A DNA stretch of 64,000 nt, taken from Prevotella sp. oral taxon 475 (GTDB taxonomy: Bacteria > Bacteroidota > Bacteroidia > Bacteroidales > Bacteroidaceae). The position numbers and the translations under genes were made by a program. Under the pieces are notes generated by a model. That model did no database searches. It was not told the origin of the DNA and saw nothing but the letters and a program-made list of their open reading frames with translations. Of this stretch, positions 25,236 through 34,020 are shown piece by piece; within the stretch, counting starts at the first letter, position 1; each line of letters starts with the position of its first letter. The stretch covers positions 1,218,001 through 1,282,000 of the forward strand of contig NZ_CP072334.1 in assembly GCF_018127805.1 (NCBI RefSeq). Reading direction: 5' to 3'.

Positions 25236-26099
25236 ATGAAACATGCTTTTTATAAAACGCTGATGCTTGCCGTGTTGCTGCTCTTCTCGATATGGATGGC
25301 GGTGGCACAAACGGGAGCGAGTGGCAACGACAGCACTGCAAGCGTCGATAAACGAACAGCTACCACAGAGACGAGTGCCGGAAAAGACTCGGCCGGCAGT
25401 GAAACGCTGCTTACCCAGGCCGCGACAGATGCGCCTCTGGCCGACGGAGAGGCTGAGGAGGAGATGGGATGGCACCAGTCTCTGAAAACGAAATTTATCG
25501 AAGGCAACGCCGGTTTTATGTCGCTTGTGGCCCTGGCACTGGTGTTGGGACTGGCATTCTGCATCGAGCGCATCATCTATCTCAGTCTGTCTGAAATCAA
25601 CGCCAAGCGTTTTATGGCCGATTTGGATCGGAAAATCGAAGCCGGTGACATCGAAGCTGCTAAAGATTTGTGCCGTGATACGCGCGGACCGGTGGCTTCT
25701 ATCTGTTATCAGGGCTTGCTGCGCATTAACGAACGTATCGACAATATCGAGCGTTCGGTGATTTCTTACGGTTCGGTTCAGGCCGCCAATCTCGAGAAAG
25801 GTTGTTCGTGGATAACGCTTTTCATCGCTATGGCTCCGTCGTTGGGCTTTCTCGGGACGGTGATCGGTATGGTGATGGCGTTCGACCAGATAGAACAGGC
25901 CGGCGACATCAGTGCCCCTGTAGTAGCATCGGGCATGAAAGTGGCCCTCATCACCACCATTTTCGGCATTATTGTAGCCCTGATTCTTCAGATTTTCTAC
26001 AACTATATCCTCTCGAAAATCGAGCATTTGGTGGCACAGATGGAGGAATCGTCTATCTCGCTTCTTGATTCGATTATGCGGCATCAATCTTCAAAATAA
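25236..26099 (+). CDS. exbB: MotA/TolQ/ExbB proton channel family protein
   Basis: A 287-residue protein from the ATG at 25236; an upstream in-frame ATG (25143) precedes the promoter -7 element and is rejected. After a signal-like N-terminus and an acidic, Ser/Thr-rich linker there is a first helix (about 85-105), a cytoplasmic domain, and two C-terminal helices containing ITLFIAMAPSLGFLGTVIGM and ALITTIFGIIVALILQIFY, the signature of the ExbB/TolQ family. It forms a proton-driven channel with ExbD to energise outer-membrane transport through TonB. Two ExbD genes follow in the same operon. Confidence 0.9.
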   Translation: MKHAFYKTLMLAVLLLFSIWMAVAQTGASGNDSTASVDKRTATTETSAGKDSAGSETLLTQAATDAPLADGEAEEEMGWHQSLKTKFIEGNAGFMSLVALALVLGLAFCIERIIYLSLSEINAKRFMADLDRKIEAGDIEAAKDLCRDTRGPVASICYQGLLRINERIDNIERSVISYGSVQAANLEKGCSWITLFIAMAPSLGFLGTVIGMVMAFDQIEQAGDISAPVVASGMKVALITTIFGIIVALILQIFYNYILSKIEHLVAQMEESSISLLDSIMRHQSSK

Positions 26100-26106
26100 C
26101 CCCTCT

Positions 26107-26601
26107 ATGCAACGCTTCCGTTGGACAACCGAACGCATTTCGCAGCGCATCTTCTATGTCTTGGTGGGGCTTATCCTCGCACTTTTTGCGCTGTTCTACC
26201 TCGTGGGCTACGATCTTCCTTATCTTTTCAACCCCGATCTCAACGCTCCGCTCTTCACGGGGAGCATCGTTGGACTGATGATGGCACTGCTGGCAGTGAC
26301 CGTGGGCTTTTGTTGCTGGGGGGTAACACGGAGTGTGCGGATGCGAGGAAAAGGTGGCCGGCGGGTGAACAACATCCCGGTGAAACGGATTTCGTATGCC
26401 GTGGCAGGTTCTTTGGTGGGGATGTTGGGGCTGACTTTCCTGTTGGGGTCGTCCAAGGAGATGGTGGTCAACGGTCAGCCTTATGCTGACTGGCTTTGGT
26501 TGAAAGCATCGGATATGTTCATCGCTACGGCTACGCTGCTGCTTGTCGTAGCCATTGCGACGGTGTTGTTCGGTGCTACGCGCTATTATCGAAAGCGATA
26601 A
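26107..26601 (+). CDS. Hypothetical four-helix membrane protein in the ExbB/ExbD operon
   Basis: A 164-residue protein from the ATG at 26107 (an in-frame ATG at 26065 would overlap exbB). About four hydrophobic segments: near residues 15-35, 45-70, 95-115 and 130-155. No catalytic motif is visible. It lies 7 bp after exbB and 73 bp before the first exbD, and Bacteroidales ExbB/ExbD operons often carry a small membrane protein at this place, so an accessory of the energy-transducing complex is plausible. I cannot assign a function. Confidence 0.75.
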   Translation: MQRFRWTTERISQRIFYVLVGLILALFALFYLVGYDLPYLFNPDLNAPLFTGSIVGLMMALLAVTVGFCCWGVTRSVRMRGKGGRRVNNIPVKRISYAVAGSLVGMLGLTFLLGSSKEMVVNGQPYADWLWLKASDMFIATATLLLVVAIATVLFGATRYYRKR

Positions 26602-26674
26602 CCCATTGAAGGGTAAAACCGCTGTGAGTAGAGAGAACCAGACAGACCGTGCTATATATAAAAAGGTGTAGTTT

Positions 26675-27214
26675 ATGTTTCGCAGAAGAAAACGCATCGT
26701 TCCTCAATTAAACGCGACATCGACAGCAGACATCTCGTTTATGTTGTTGATATTTTTCCTCGTCACCACTTCGATGGATCTTGACAAGGGACTTACACGC
26801 AGGTTGCCGCCGGCGGAGAAGCCTCAACAGGAGGAGAGTCGCGTGAACAAAAACTCGTTGCTCGTGCTGACGATAACGGCCGACAATCGGCTGCTCGTCG
26901 ATGAAGAACTCTGCCTGCCGAGCGATTTGAGGGGGCGAATTGAGGACTTTGTGCTGCGCCAAGGCCGGAATCATATGATTCAAATACAAGCCCATCCCGA
27001 GGCTACTTACGATGCTTATTTTCATGTTCAGAATGCTATTGCTGCGGCTTATGGCCGTCTGCGCAACCGATTGGCCATGAAGATGTATAATCGTCGCTAT
27101 GCTGTCTGCTCGCCGGAAGAGAAAGAAAACATCGCAAAAAAATGCCCGCAGCGTGTGTCGGAAGACTATCGCATGGACGAGAAAGGAGGAACCCATGCCC
27201 ATCCGACGGAATAA
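26675..27214 (+). CDS. exbD: ExbD/TolR family biopolymer transport protein (first copy)
   Basis: A 179-residue protein with a short basic cytoplasmic start, one transmembrane helix containing STADISFMLLIFFLVTTSMD (the Asp is the conserved proton-relay residue), and a periplasmic domain. It works with ExbB to pass proton-motive energy to TonB-dependent receptors. The C-terminal 45 residues are charged and unlike typical ExbD. The end overlaps the next exbD by 20 bp, and that second gene has its own strong ribosome-binding site within this one. Confidence 0.9.
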   Translation: MFRRRKRIVPQLNATSTADISFMLLIFFLVTTSMDLDKGLTRRLPPAEKPQQEESRVNKNSLLVLTITADNRLLVDEELCLPSDLRGRIEDFVLRQGRNHMIQIQAHPEATYDAYFHVQNAIAAAYGRLRNRLAMKMYNRRYAVCSPEEKENIAKKCPQRVSEDYRMDEKGGTHAHPTE

Positions 27215-27695
27215 ACCGCGACAGATGCCGACATTGAATACTTCGTCGTTGCCCGATTTAATTTTCACGGTGCTGTTTTTCTTCATGATTGTCACCCACA
27301 TGCGTAAGGTAACAGTGAAGGTGCGCTATCGCGTTCCGCAGGGGACAGAACTCGGTAGGCTTGCTAAGAAGTTGACCTTGTTCTCTCTCTACATCGGAAA
27401 GCCTATCGGTAGCAAACCCACCGACGGGGATGCACCCACGCTGATTCAGTTGAACGACAAGCTGATGTCGGTCTCTCAGGTCACCGACTACCTGGTGGCC
27501 GAACGTAGTAGAATGTCGCCCGAGGAGGCACAACAACTAACAGTGGCCATCAAAGCTGATAAAGACACGAAGATGAAAACCATCACCGAGGTAAAACAAG
27601 CCCTGCGGCGAGCTGGAGTTCCGCATATCAGTTATTCGGCGGTGAAAGGACGTAGTCGAGAGGCGGCAAGTAAGGAGAGAGGGAGCAAGAGGTAA
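27195..27695 (+). CDS. exbD: ExbD/TolR family biopolymer transport protein (second copy)
   Basis: A 166-residue protein from the ATG at 27195; the AAAGGAGGAACCC just before it is an unusually good Shine-Dalgarno sequence for this group and decides the start over upstream in-frame ATGs. One transmembrane helix near residues 15-35 has SLPDLIFTVLFFFMIVTHM with the conserved Asp, followed by a periplasmic domain with an alternating basic C-terminus. Paired, non-identical ExbD subunits are common in Bacteroidetes operons; no TonB gene lies here. Confidence 0.9.
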   Translation: MPIRRNKPRQMPTLNTSSLPDLIFTVLFFFMIVTHMRKVTVKVRYRVPQGTELGRLAKKLTLFSLYIGKPIGSKPTDGDAPTLIQLNDKLMSVSQVTDYLVAERSRMSPEEAQQLTVAIKADKDTKMKTITEVKQALRRAGVPHISYSAVKGRSREAASKERGSKR

Positions 27696-27752
27696 GGATG
27701 TCGGCGGGGTGTAATTCTTCGTTCTTTATGAGACATTCACACGCTTTTTGCC

Positions 27753-27760
27753 TATCTTTG
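27753..27760 (+). promoter_or_regulatory. -7 element of the carboxyltransferase operon
   Basis: TATCTTTG, an exact TAnnTTTG, 37 bp before the mmdA-like ATG. No good TTG at -33. Confidence 0.5.
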
Positions 27761-27797
27761 CACGGAATTTTGAAATAAGAATCAATCGAAATAACTT

Positions 27798-29363
27798 ATG
27801 AGCAAACAAGTAGAGAAAATCAAAGAGCTGGTCGCTAAGCGCGGACAGGCTCGGCTCGGTGGTGGCGAAAAGGCTATCGAAAAACAGCACGCACGTGGTA
27901 AATATACTGCTCGTGAACGCATAGAGATGCTGGTAGATGAGGGTAGCTTTGAAGAATACGACATGTTTAAGCTACATCGCTGCCACAACTTCGGCATGGA
28001 GAAGAAACAATATTTGGGCGACGGCGTTGTTGCAGGTTCGGCAACCATCGACGGTCGCCTTGTTTATGTCTATGCACAGGACTTTACGGTGAATGGCGGC
28101 TCGCTGTCTGAAACGATGTCTCAGAAGATTTGCAAAATCATGGATATGGCAATGACGATGGGTGCACCCGTTATCTGCATGAACGACTCGGGCGGTGCTC
28201 GCATTCAAGAGGGCATTTGTGCGCTGGCAGGTTATGGAGAGATCTTCGAACGCAATATTCTTGCCAGTGGTGTGGTGCCGCAGATCTCGGCCATTCTCGG
28301 TCCGTGTGCCGGCGGTGCGGTCTATTCGCCCGCACTAACCGACTTCACTTTGATGATGGAAAACACGTCGTATATGTTCCTTACTGGTCCGAAGGTGGTG
28401 AAATCGGTGACGGGCGAAGATGTCGACTCCGAGAATCTCGGTGGCGCATCGGTGCATGCAACGAAAAGCGGTGTGACTCATTTCACGGCCAAAACCGAAG
28501 AGGAGGCTATGGAGATGATTAAGAAACTGTTAAGCTACATCCCCTCGAACAACACCGAAGAGGTTCCGCGTGTGGAGTGTTCCGATCCGATCAATCGTAT
28601 GGAAGACAGCTTGAATGAGATTCTTCCCGACGATCCCAACAAAGCTTATGATATGTATCGGGTGATCGGAGCTGTGGTAGACAACGGCGACTTCTTCGAG
28701 GTGCAACCCAAGTTTGCCAAGAACATCATCACGGGTTTTGCCCGCTTCAACGGTCAGAGTGTAGGAATCGTGGCCAACCAGCCCTCGGCCTACGCCGGTG
28801 TTCTTGATGTCAACGCCTCGCGCAAGGGAGCTCGCTTTGTGCGTTTCTGCGATGCGTTCAACATCCCTATCGTGAGTCTGGTAGACGTTCCCGGGTTCTT
28901 GCCTGGAACAGGTCAGGAGTATAACGCCGTCATTCTGCACGGTGCGCAGTTGCTTTACGCTTATGGCGAGGCTACGGTACCCAAGATCACGATCAATTTG
29001 CGCAAGAGTTACGGTGGAAGTCACATTGTGATGGGCTGTAAACAGCTACGTTCCGATCTGAACTTTGCCTGGCCCACGGCCGAAATTGCCGTTATGGGGG
29101 CATCGGGAGCTGTGGCTGTGCTCTGTGCCAAAGAAGCAAAGGCTAAGAAAGATGCGGGCGAAGACGTTCGGGCGTTCCTTGCCGAGAAGGAAGAAGAATA
29201 TACCGAGATGTTTGCCAATCCGTATCAGGCAGCGCAGTATGGTTATATCGACGATGTAATTGAGCCGCGCAACACGCGTTTCCGCATTTGTCGCGGTTTG
29301 GCTCAGTTGGCCACTAAACGGCAGAGTCTGCCCGCCAAGAAACATGGATGCATGCCGATGTAA
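27798..29363 (+). CDS. mmdA: Acyl-CoA carboxylase/methylmalonyl-CoA decarboxylase carboxyltransferase subunit
   Basis: A 521-residue protein covering both halves of the biotin-dependent carboxyltransferase fold. Visible blocks are ARGKYTARERIEMLVD, NDSGGARIQEG with the following GGAVYSPALTDF (oxyanion-type Gly-rich loops), and the second-half VDVPGFLPGTGQE and KSYGGSHIVMG. The family transfers carboxyl between biotin and propionyl/methylmalonyl-CoA, relevant to propionate formation via succinate in Bacteroidales. It is followed by a small gene and a biotin carrier gene, the usual mmdA order, but no membrane beta subunit follows, so it may instead act in a carboxylase with a biotin carboxylase encoded elsewhere. 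Confidence 0.9.
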   Translation: MSKQVEKIKELVAKRGQARLGGGEKAIEKQHARGKYTARERIEMLVDEGSFEEYDMFKLHRCHNFGMEKKQYLGDGVVAGSATIDGRLVYVYAQDFTVNGGSLSETMSQKICKIMDMAMTMGAPVICMNDSGGARIQEGICALAGYGEIFERNILASGVVPQISAILGPCAGGAVYSPALTDFTLMMENTSYMFLTGPKVVKSVTGEDVDSENLGGASVHATKSGVTHFTAKTEEEAMEMIKKLLSYIPSNNTEEVPRVECSDPINRMEDSLNEILPDDPNKAYDMYRVIGAVVDNGDFFEVQPKFAKNIITGFARFNGQSVGIVANQPSAYAGVLDVNASRKGARFVRFCDAFNIPIVSLVDVPGFLPGTGQEYNAVILHGAQLLYAYGEATVPKITINLRKSYGGSHIVMGCKQLRSDLNFAWPTAEIAVMGASGAVAVLCAKEAKAKKDAGEDVRAFLAEKEEEYTEMFANPYQAAQYGYIDDVIEPRNTRFRICRGLAQLATKRQSLPAKKHGCMPM

Positions 29364-29411
29364 GTGAGAATTGATAAGTGACAACTGACAATTGAAAATT
29401 GACAATTGATA

Positions 29412-29579
29412 ATGAAGGCAAAAGATAAGAACATCTATGCGGCAATTGCCCTGGCTCTACACGAGTTTAAAGGCAATAACGTGCACGATAAGGAACCGGG
29501 CTTGATTACCATTCAGCGACGTGAAAGCCTGTGGAATGCAAAATTCATTTCAATGACCCAAAAACCATCAACAAGATGA
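29412..29579 (+). CDS. Small conserved-type protein between carboxyltransferase and biotin carrier
   Basis: A 55-residue gene (MKAKDKNIYAAIALALHEF at the N-terminus, then ending QKPSTR). Its stop overlaps the ATG of the biotin carrier gene (ATGA), strong evidence that it is translated. The position equals that of the small subunit (OadG/gamma-like, here only the soluble tail) found between mmdA and mmdC in Bacteroidales operons. It may link the carboxyltransferase to its partners. It has no transmembrane segment that I can see. Confidence 0.75.
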   Translation: MKAKDKNIYAAIALALHEFKGNNVHDKEPGLITIQRRESLWNAKFISMTQKPSTR

Positions 29580-30007
29580 AAGAATATAAATATACGATCG
29601 ACGGTAAGGAATACAAAGTGACCATTGGCGATGTTGAAGAGAACGTTGCCCACGTGACCGTCAATGGCGAGAGCTTCGAGGTTGAAATGGAGCCAGAAGC
29701 TGAACCCGAGAAGAAGAAAGTGGTGCTGGGTGCACCCACTGCTCAGACCGAATCGGCAGCAGAAGAAGGTGCCTCGACAGCGAATGTGAACACGGCGAAC
29801 GCCATCAAGGCTCCGTTGCCCGGCGTGATTACCGAGGTGAAGGTAGCCGTCGGCGATGAAGTTTCGGCAGGTGACACGCTCGTGGTGCTCGAAGCCATGA
29901 AGATGGCCAATAACATCGAGGCCGAGAAGGCCGGTAAAGTGACTGCCATCTGCGTAAAACAAGGCGAGAGCGTGATGGAAGACACACCGCTCGTGGTGGT
30001 GGAATAA
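29576..30007 (+). CDS. mmdC: Biotin carboxyl carrier protein (methylmalonyl-CoA decarboxylase gamma type)
   Basis: A 143-residue protein from the ATG at 29576, which overlaps the stop of the small upstream gene. An N-terminal domain (1-45), an alanine/glutamate-rich linker (about 46-76), then a biotinyl domain with LEAMKM (biotinylated Lys109). The carrier swings between the carboxyltransferase and a decarboxylase or biotin carboxylase partner. The start at 29531 would give an out-of-family N-terminus and is rejected. It ends at a terminator; no beta-subunit gene follows. Confidence 0.92.
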   Translation: MKEYKYTIDGKEYKVTIGDVEENVAHVTVNGESFEVEMEPEAEPEKKKVVLGAPTAQTESAAEEGASTANVNTANAIKAPLPGVITEVKVAVGDEVSAGDTLVVLEAMKMANNIEAEKAGKVTAICVKQGESVMEDTPLVVVE

Positions 30008-30063
30008 TTCCTCCTCGGTAGCCCTTGCACAGATCTCGTGCAAAGGTTTTACCCAGAAAGAAT

Positions 30064-30096
30064 AAAAGGACAGATGCTTTAGACATCTGTCCTTTT
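30064..30096 (+). terminator. Intrinsic terminator after the biotin carrier gene
   Basis: AAAAGGACAGATG (30064-30076), 7-nt loop, CATCTGTCCTTTT (30084-30096): perfect 13-bp stem ending in T residues. Confidence 0.85.
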
Positions 30097-30249
30097 ACTC
30101 TTTTCTTGAGGGGGAGATATGTTGGAGGGAACCATTTCCGAGAAGAATACGATTGTTCTGAGATAAAGAATGGCCAGAATAGTCCAACCATGAACTTCCC
30201 GTCCTACGGGATTGCTAAAATAGACTCCGCTTCTTGGGGAGAGGACGAA

Positions 30250-30951
30250 TTATTCGTAATCGTCGACTACGTTATTGATGAAATCCATCATCGGTTTGCC
30301 GGTTTGATAGATTTTCATAAGCGGTGCTATCCAATCGTCGCCCTCGAAGAAAGAATCGGGTAGCTTCGTCCAAGCGCAATAGTCTTTGAGGCGAAGATAT
30401 TGAATGAATTCATAGTCGCGCGGGAATCCGCCTGGGGCCGTTTTGAGCGAGGAGAGTCCGAATCCGCGTTCAGATTGTTCCCATGTTCCTTCGCCTGCTC
30501 GACCGAAGAGTTTTACAAAGTCAGGGTTCTCCACCCGTCGTCGCCACTCGTCGATGTTGCCCATAATTTCGTTGCGGCACGAGGTGAGGATGTTGGTGGG
30601 CAACCAATATCCGCCCACGGCTACGAGGCAATGTCCGTTTTCGAGGTGTAGATAATAACCACCGCGCAGAGCCTTTTTGCCTTTGGCACAGATGTAGGCA
30701 CCGAGGTGGTTTTTATAGGGCGACTTATCGGCGGAGAATCGGGTGTCGCGGTTGAAGCGGTAGACGCAATCTTTGACTTGTAGGTGGGAGATCTCGGGGT
30801 CGAATTTGCCGATGGCGGCAAGTACTTTCTGGACGCCTTGCTCGAAACTTTCCCGACATGCCAGATATTCGTCCTTGTGTTGTTGATACCATTCGCGGTT
30901 GTTATGCGCCGAGAGATCGGCCAAATAGCGTAGGATTCTTTTTGCCTGCAT
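30250..30951 (-). CDS. DUF2461 domain-containing protein
   Basis: A 233-residue soluble protein matching the TIGR02453/DUF2461 family: the N-terminal NNREWYQQHKDEY, the central RFNRDTRFSADKSPYKNH and LPTNILTSCRNEI blocks are characteristic. The family has no established function; it is widespread and usually cytoplasmic. It follows nth in the same direction (68 bp gap), and with tamL it may form one operon. Nothing in the sequence shows a catalytic site. Confidence 0.85.
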   Translation of the reverse strand: MQAKRILRYLADLSAHNNREWYQQHKDEYLACRESFEQGVQKVLAAIGKFDPEISHLQVKDCVYRFNRDTRFSADKSPYKNHLGAYICAKGKKALRGGYYLHLENGHCLVAVGGYWLPTNILTSCRNEIMGNIDEWRRRVENPDFVKLFGRAGEGTWEQSERGFGLSSLKTAPGGFPRDYEFIQYLRLKDYCAWTKLPDSFFEGDDWIAPLMKIYQTGKPMMDFINNVVDDYE

Positions 30952-31019
30952 AGAGTTATTTCTTTTAGTGAATCTTTCTTTTGTTTGATTGTGTCGATCT
31001 TGGATGGACGGGTGTAGAT

Positions 31020-31670
31020 CTATTCTAGTTTGGAGCCTTTCATTCGTTTAGGACAGAAGGAGCTGAAAGGGCACTCATCGCACTTCGGGGTACGACTTTG
31101 ACAGACGTATCGTCCGTGGAGCAGGAGCCAGTGATGAGCGCGATTGACGTCGTCCTGGGGGATATGTCGCAGCAGTTCCTGTTCAACTTTCAGAGGAGTA
31201 TCGGCTTTTGGTGGAACGAGACCCAGGCGGTGGCTCACGCGGTAGACGTGTGTGTCTACTGCCATTGTTGGCTTTCCGAACCAGACAGCTTGCAGTACGT
31301 TGGCAGTTTTTCGGCCCACGCCCGGCAGACGGGTGAGTTCTTCGGTGGTGGAGGGCACCTCGCCGTGGAAATCGCTCACGAGCATGCGGGCCATCTCGAC
31401 CAGATGTTGGGCCTTGGCGTTGGGATAGCTCACGGTTCGGATGTATTCGAATACATCGTCGACCCCGGCTTCGGCCATGGCCTGGGGCGTGGGGTAGCGA
31501 CGGAAGAGGGCAGGGGTGATTTGGTTGATGCGCTTATCGGTGCACTGCGCGCTGAGGAGCGTGGCGACGAGCAACTGGAAGGCTGAAGCAAACTCGAGTT
31601 CGGTGGTGACGACGGGAGCCTGTCGGCGGAAATGTTCAAGGATGGCAGTGTATCTTTCTTCTCGTGTCAT
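31020..31670 (-). CDS. nth: Endonuclease III (DNA glycosylase/AP lyase)
   Basis: A 216-residue protein of normal family length. Helix-hairpin-helix LPGVGRKTANVL with catalytic Lys121, followed by the GKPTMAVDTHVYRV block with Asp139, and a C-terminal 4Fe-4S loop with Cys190, Cys197, Cys200 and Cys206 (C-X6-C-X2-C-X5-C). It removes oxidised pyrimidines and nicks the abasic site in base excision repair. It begins 11 bp after tamL, so it is co-transcribed with it. Confidence 0.95.
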   Translation of the reverse strand: MTREERYTAILEHFRRQAPVVTTELEFASAFQLLVATLLSAQCTDKRINQITPALFRRYPTPQAMAEAGVDDVFEYIRTVSYPNAKAQHLVEMARMLVSDFHGEVPSTTEELTRLPGVGRKTANVLQAVWFGKPTMAVDTHVYRVSHRLGLVPPKADTPLKVEQELLRHIPQDDVNRAHHWLLLHGRYVCQSRTPKCDECPFSSFCPKRMKGSKLE

Positions 31671-31681
31671 AGTGGGGGGAA

Positions 31682-33931
31682 TTAGAAGGGTAGACCTACG
31701 GCGAAGTGGAAGGCGAAGTCGCGTTTGAGGTTGGGGTGAGCGATGGGGTAGTGTTCGCGCGAGGTGGTGTGGGCTGGGTTAATGGCTTTCATGCCCAGGT
31801 CGAATCGAAGGACGAAGTAGTCGAAGTTGAGCCGCAGTCCCAGTCCGTAGGCAGCGGCGAGTTGTCGGTAGAATCGGTCGAAACGGAATTGTCCGCCGGG
31901 TTGTTCGGCATAGTTTCGCAACGTCCAGATGTTGCCGGCATCGATGAAGAGGGCTCCGTGGAGTTTCCAGCCTAGGAATGTGCGATATTCGAGGTTGAGG
32001 TCGAGCTTCATATCGCCGGTTTGGTTAATGAAGTCGATTCGTCCGTCGGTACCTTTGAATGAGCCGGGGCCGAGTTCTCTGACGCGCCAACCTCGCACAG
32101 AGTTGGCTCCGCCTGAGAAGTATCGTTTCTCGAAGGGCAGGATCGTGCTGTTGCCATAGGGATAGGCCACGCCCAGACCGAAGTGCAGGGCGAGCGAGTT
32201 GCGGGTATCGAAGTGGAAGAGCCGGGTGAAGTCGGCATCCACCTTGGCGTATTGTGCGTAGGCGATGTTGAGGAGCGAGTATTTACCGCTGGCATTTTGC
32301 TGCATGCTGAGTAGGCGGGAGAGGGAGGCGAGAAGATTGCCGGCCGTCTCGAAGTTAAGTTTCAGCGCATTGAGTCCGTCGTTGAATGTCAGTCCGAAGC
32401 CCATTTTAAGGATAAAAAGGTCTTCGTAGTTGTATCTTAGGATGGCGTTTCGGTTACCGGCGGTGTCGATATAGTCGTGTTTAAATGTGCTACTGATCCA
32501 GGGCATGTAGACGTAGTTGATGTCGAAGAGGTCGTATCGGTAGGCGATGTGGTGTGCAGGTTCGTTCCATCGGTATCGCCAGGCGGTGGAGAAGACGCGG
32601 CGGTGGAACTCGGGGCGGTTTTGTAGGTTCCAGTTCACGGAGAGTTCTGAGGTAGCCAGACTGCGTCGACGGAAGGTGCGCGAGAGTAAGGGAGCCACGA
32701 AGCTTGGAAAGCTCAGTTTGGTTTCAACGTTGTATTCCTGATAGTCTTTGTTCTGATAGCCTTCGAGTCCGGTGATAGCTTCGTAGGCGGCGCGCAGTTG
32801 GATGCTCAGGAGCTCGCTGCCGCGGAAGAGGTTACGGTTTTCGTAGGTCACGGATGCGGCTGCCCCCAAGTCGCCGGCGGTGTTGGTGCCTTCGGGTTGG
32901 AAGGAGAGGGTGGAGGGTTTGTTGGTGCTGATATTGATGTCGCAGTCGAGTAGGGTCGTGTCGGGCAGGAGGGTGAATCGGATATTGGTATAGCGCACGG
33001 CTTGCATACGGGCGAAGTTGTTGTAGGTGCGTTGCAGGTCGGTGGCGGAGAAGGGTTGCCCTTCGCGGATGGCGGTGCTTCGTTGCAAGAGACGGGGCCG
33101 GAGGTGGATTCGATTGCTGTCGTTCGTCGAGAACCGCACTTGCCGAATGTTGTAGCGGGGGTGGGCCGTTTCGGGCGAATTGCCGTCGGCTCGGTAGCGA
33201 AGGAGATGAAGAACGAGGTCTACTTCGTTGTTGCCGTGGGTGGAATCGGCTCCGTAGACGATGAAGTCTTTGTGGAATCGGTAGTAGCCGCTGTCCGTCA
33301 GTAGTCGTGTGATACGTTTGCGTTCCTCCTCAAGGCGGGCAACGCTGAAGGGTTGGCCGGGTTGGAGGGATTGAGAAGCGGGGCGGTCGAGGCGGAGCAG
33401 ACGGGCGATGGCCTCGTCCTGGATGTCGTAGCGAAGGGAGCGAATGGTGTAGGGTTCTCCGGGATGGAGGATGTAGCGCGCCGTGAGCCGTTTGCCCCTT
33501 GTGTGGGTAGAGAGTTCTACCCGGGCGTTGATGAACCCTTGATTTTGGAGGGCCGATTGCAGGTTGGCGCAGGAGAGTTGGGCCTGTAGACTGTCGTAGA
33601 TCACGGGCTTCTCGCCGATGCGTTGCAATGTTCGGTTAAGCCATCGGGTGGTGTCGCGTCCCGAGAGAGCGTAGATGCCTACGGGAATTTTGAAGGCAGA
33701 GAACCATTTCGAGTTGGCTCTTTGGCGGATGTAGGCCTCGAGCGAGGAGGGATTGATGCGTTTGGTGTCTGACTTCAGTTCCACTTTTGCTAAGAGGTGC
33801 CCATCTTCGGGCACGAATTTTTCCAGACTGCATGCGTGGATGAACACTGCAACAGCCGTCCAACAGAGAAGGGCAACCCATCGGTTGTCGGTGGTAAGGA
33901 TGTGGGGGATCAGTTTTCCTGAAATCTTCAT
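31682..33931 (-). CDS. tamL: TamL-like lipoprotein, BamA/TamA family outer-membrane protein
   Basis: A 749-residue protein with an N-terminal signal ending FIHAC (lipid-acceptor Cys34), POTRA-like repeats (about 40-340) and a C-terminal Omp85 beta-barrel. The barrel contains the diagnostic RYFSGGANSVRGWR near residues 620-635 and ends FHFAVGLPF. In Bacteroidetes the lipidated BamA paralog paired with TamB is called TamL and helps insert outer-membrane proteins. A TACCTTTG -7 element (33939-33946) lies only 7 nt from the ATG, giving a nearly leaderless message. Confidence 0.87.
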   Translation of the reverse strand: MKISGKLIPHILTTDNRWVALLCWTAVAVFIHACSLEKFVPEDGHLLAKVELKSDTKRINPSSLEAYIRQRANSKWFSAFKIPVGIYALSGRDTTRWLNRTLQRIGEKPVIYDSLQAQLSCANLQSALQNQGFINARVELSTHTRGKRLTARYILHPGEPYTIRSLRYDIQDEAIARLLRLDRPASQSLQPGQPFSVARLEEERKRITRLLTDSGYYRFHKDFIVYGADSTHGNNEVDLVLHLLRYRADGNSPETAHPRYNIRQVRFSTNDSNRIHLRPRLLQRSTAIREGQPFSATDLQRTYNNFARMQAVRYTNIRFTLLPDTTLLDCDINISTNKPSTLSFQPEGTNTAGDLGAAASVTYENRNLFRGSELLSIQLRAAYEAITGLEGYQNKDYQEYNVETKLSFPSFVAPLLSRTFRRRSLATSELSVNWNLQNRPEFHRRVFSTAWRYRWNEPAHHIAYRYDLFDINYVYMPWISSTFKHDYIDTAGNRNAILRYNYEDLFILKMGFGLTFNDGLNALKLNFETAGNLLASLSRLLSMQQNASGKYSLLNIAYAQYAKVDADFTRLFHFDTRNSLALHFGLGVAYPYGNSTILPFEKRYFSGGANSVRGWRVRELGPGSFKGTDGRIDFINQTGDMKLDLNLEYRTFLGWKLHGALFIDAGNIWTLRNYAEQPGGQFRFDRFYRQLAAAYGLGLRLNFDYFVLRFDLGMKAINPAHTTSREHYPIAHPNLKRDFAFHFAVGLPF

Positions 33932-33938
33932 TGCAGCG

Positions 33939-33946
33939 CAAAGGTA
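33939..33946 (-). promoter_or_regulatory. -7 element immediately upstream of tamL
   Basis: TACCTTTG on the minus strand, 7 nt before the ATG, so the message would have almost no leader. No TTG at -33. Confidence 0.45.
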
Positions 33947-34020
33947 CTCTTTTTTTGCTGAACGTCTCTCTCTGCGTTCTTCATTTTTAGCGATCTTTAC
34001 TGATGCTTCTGCAGCGTGCA

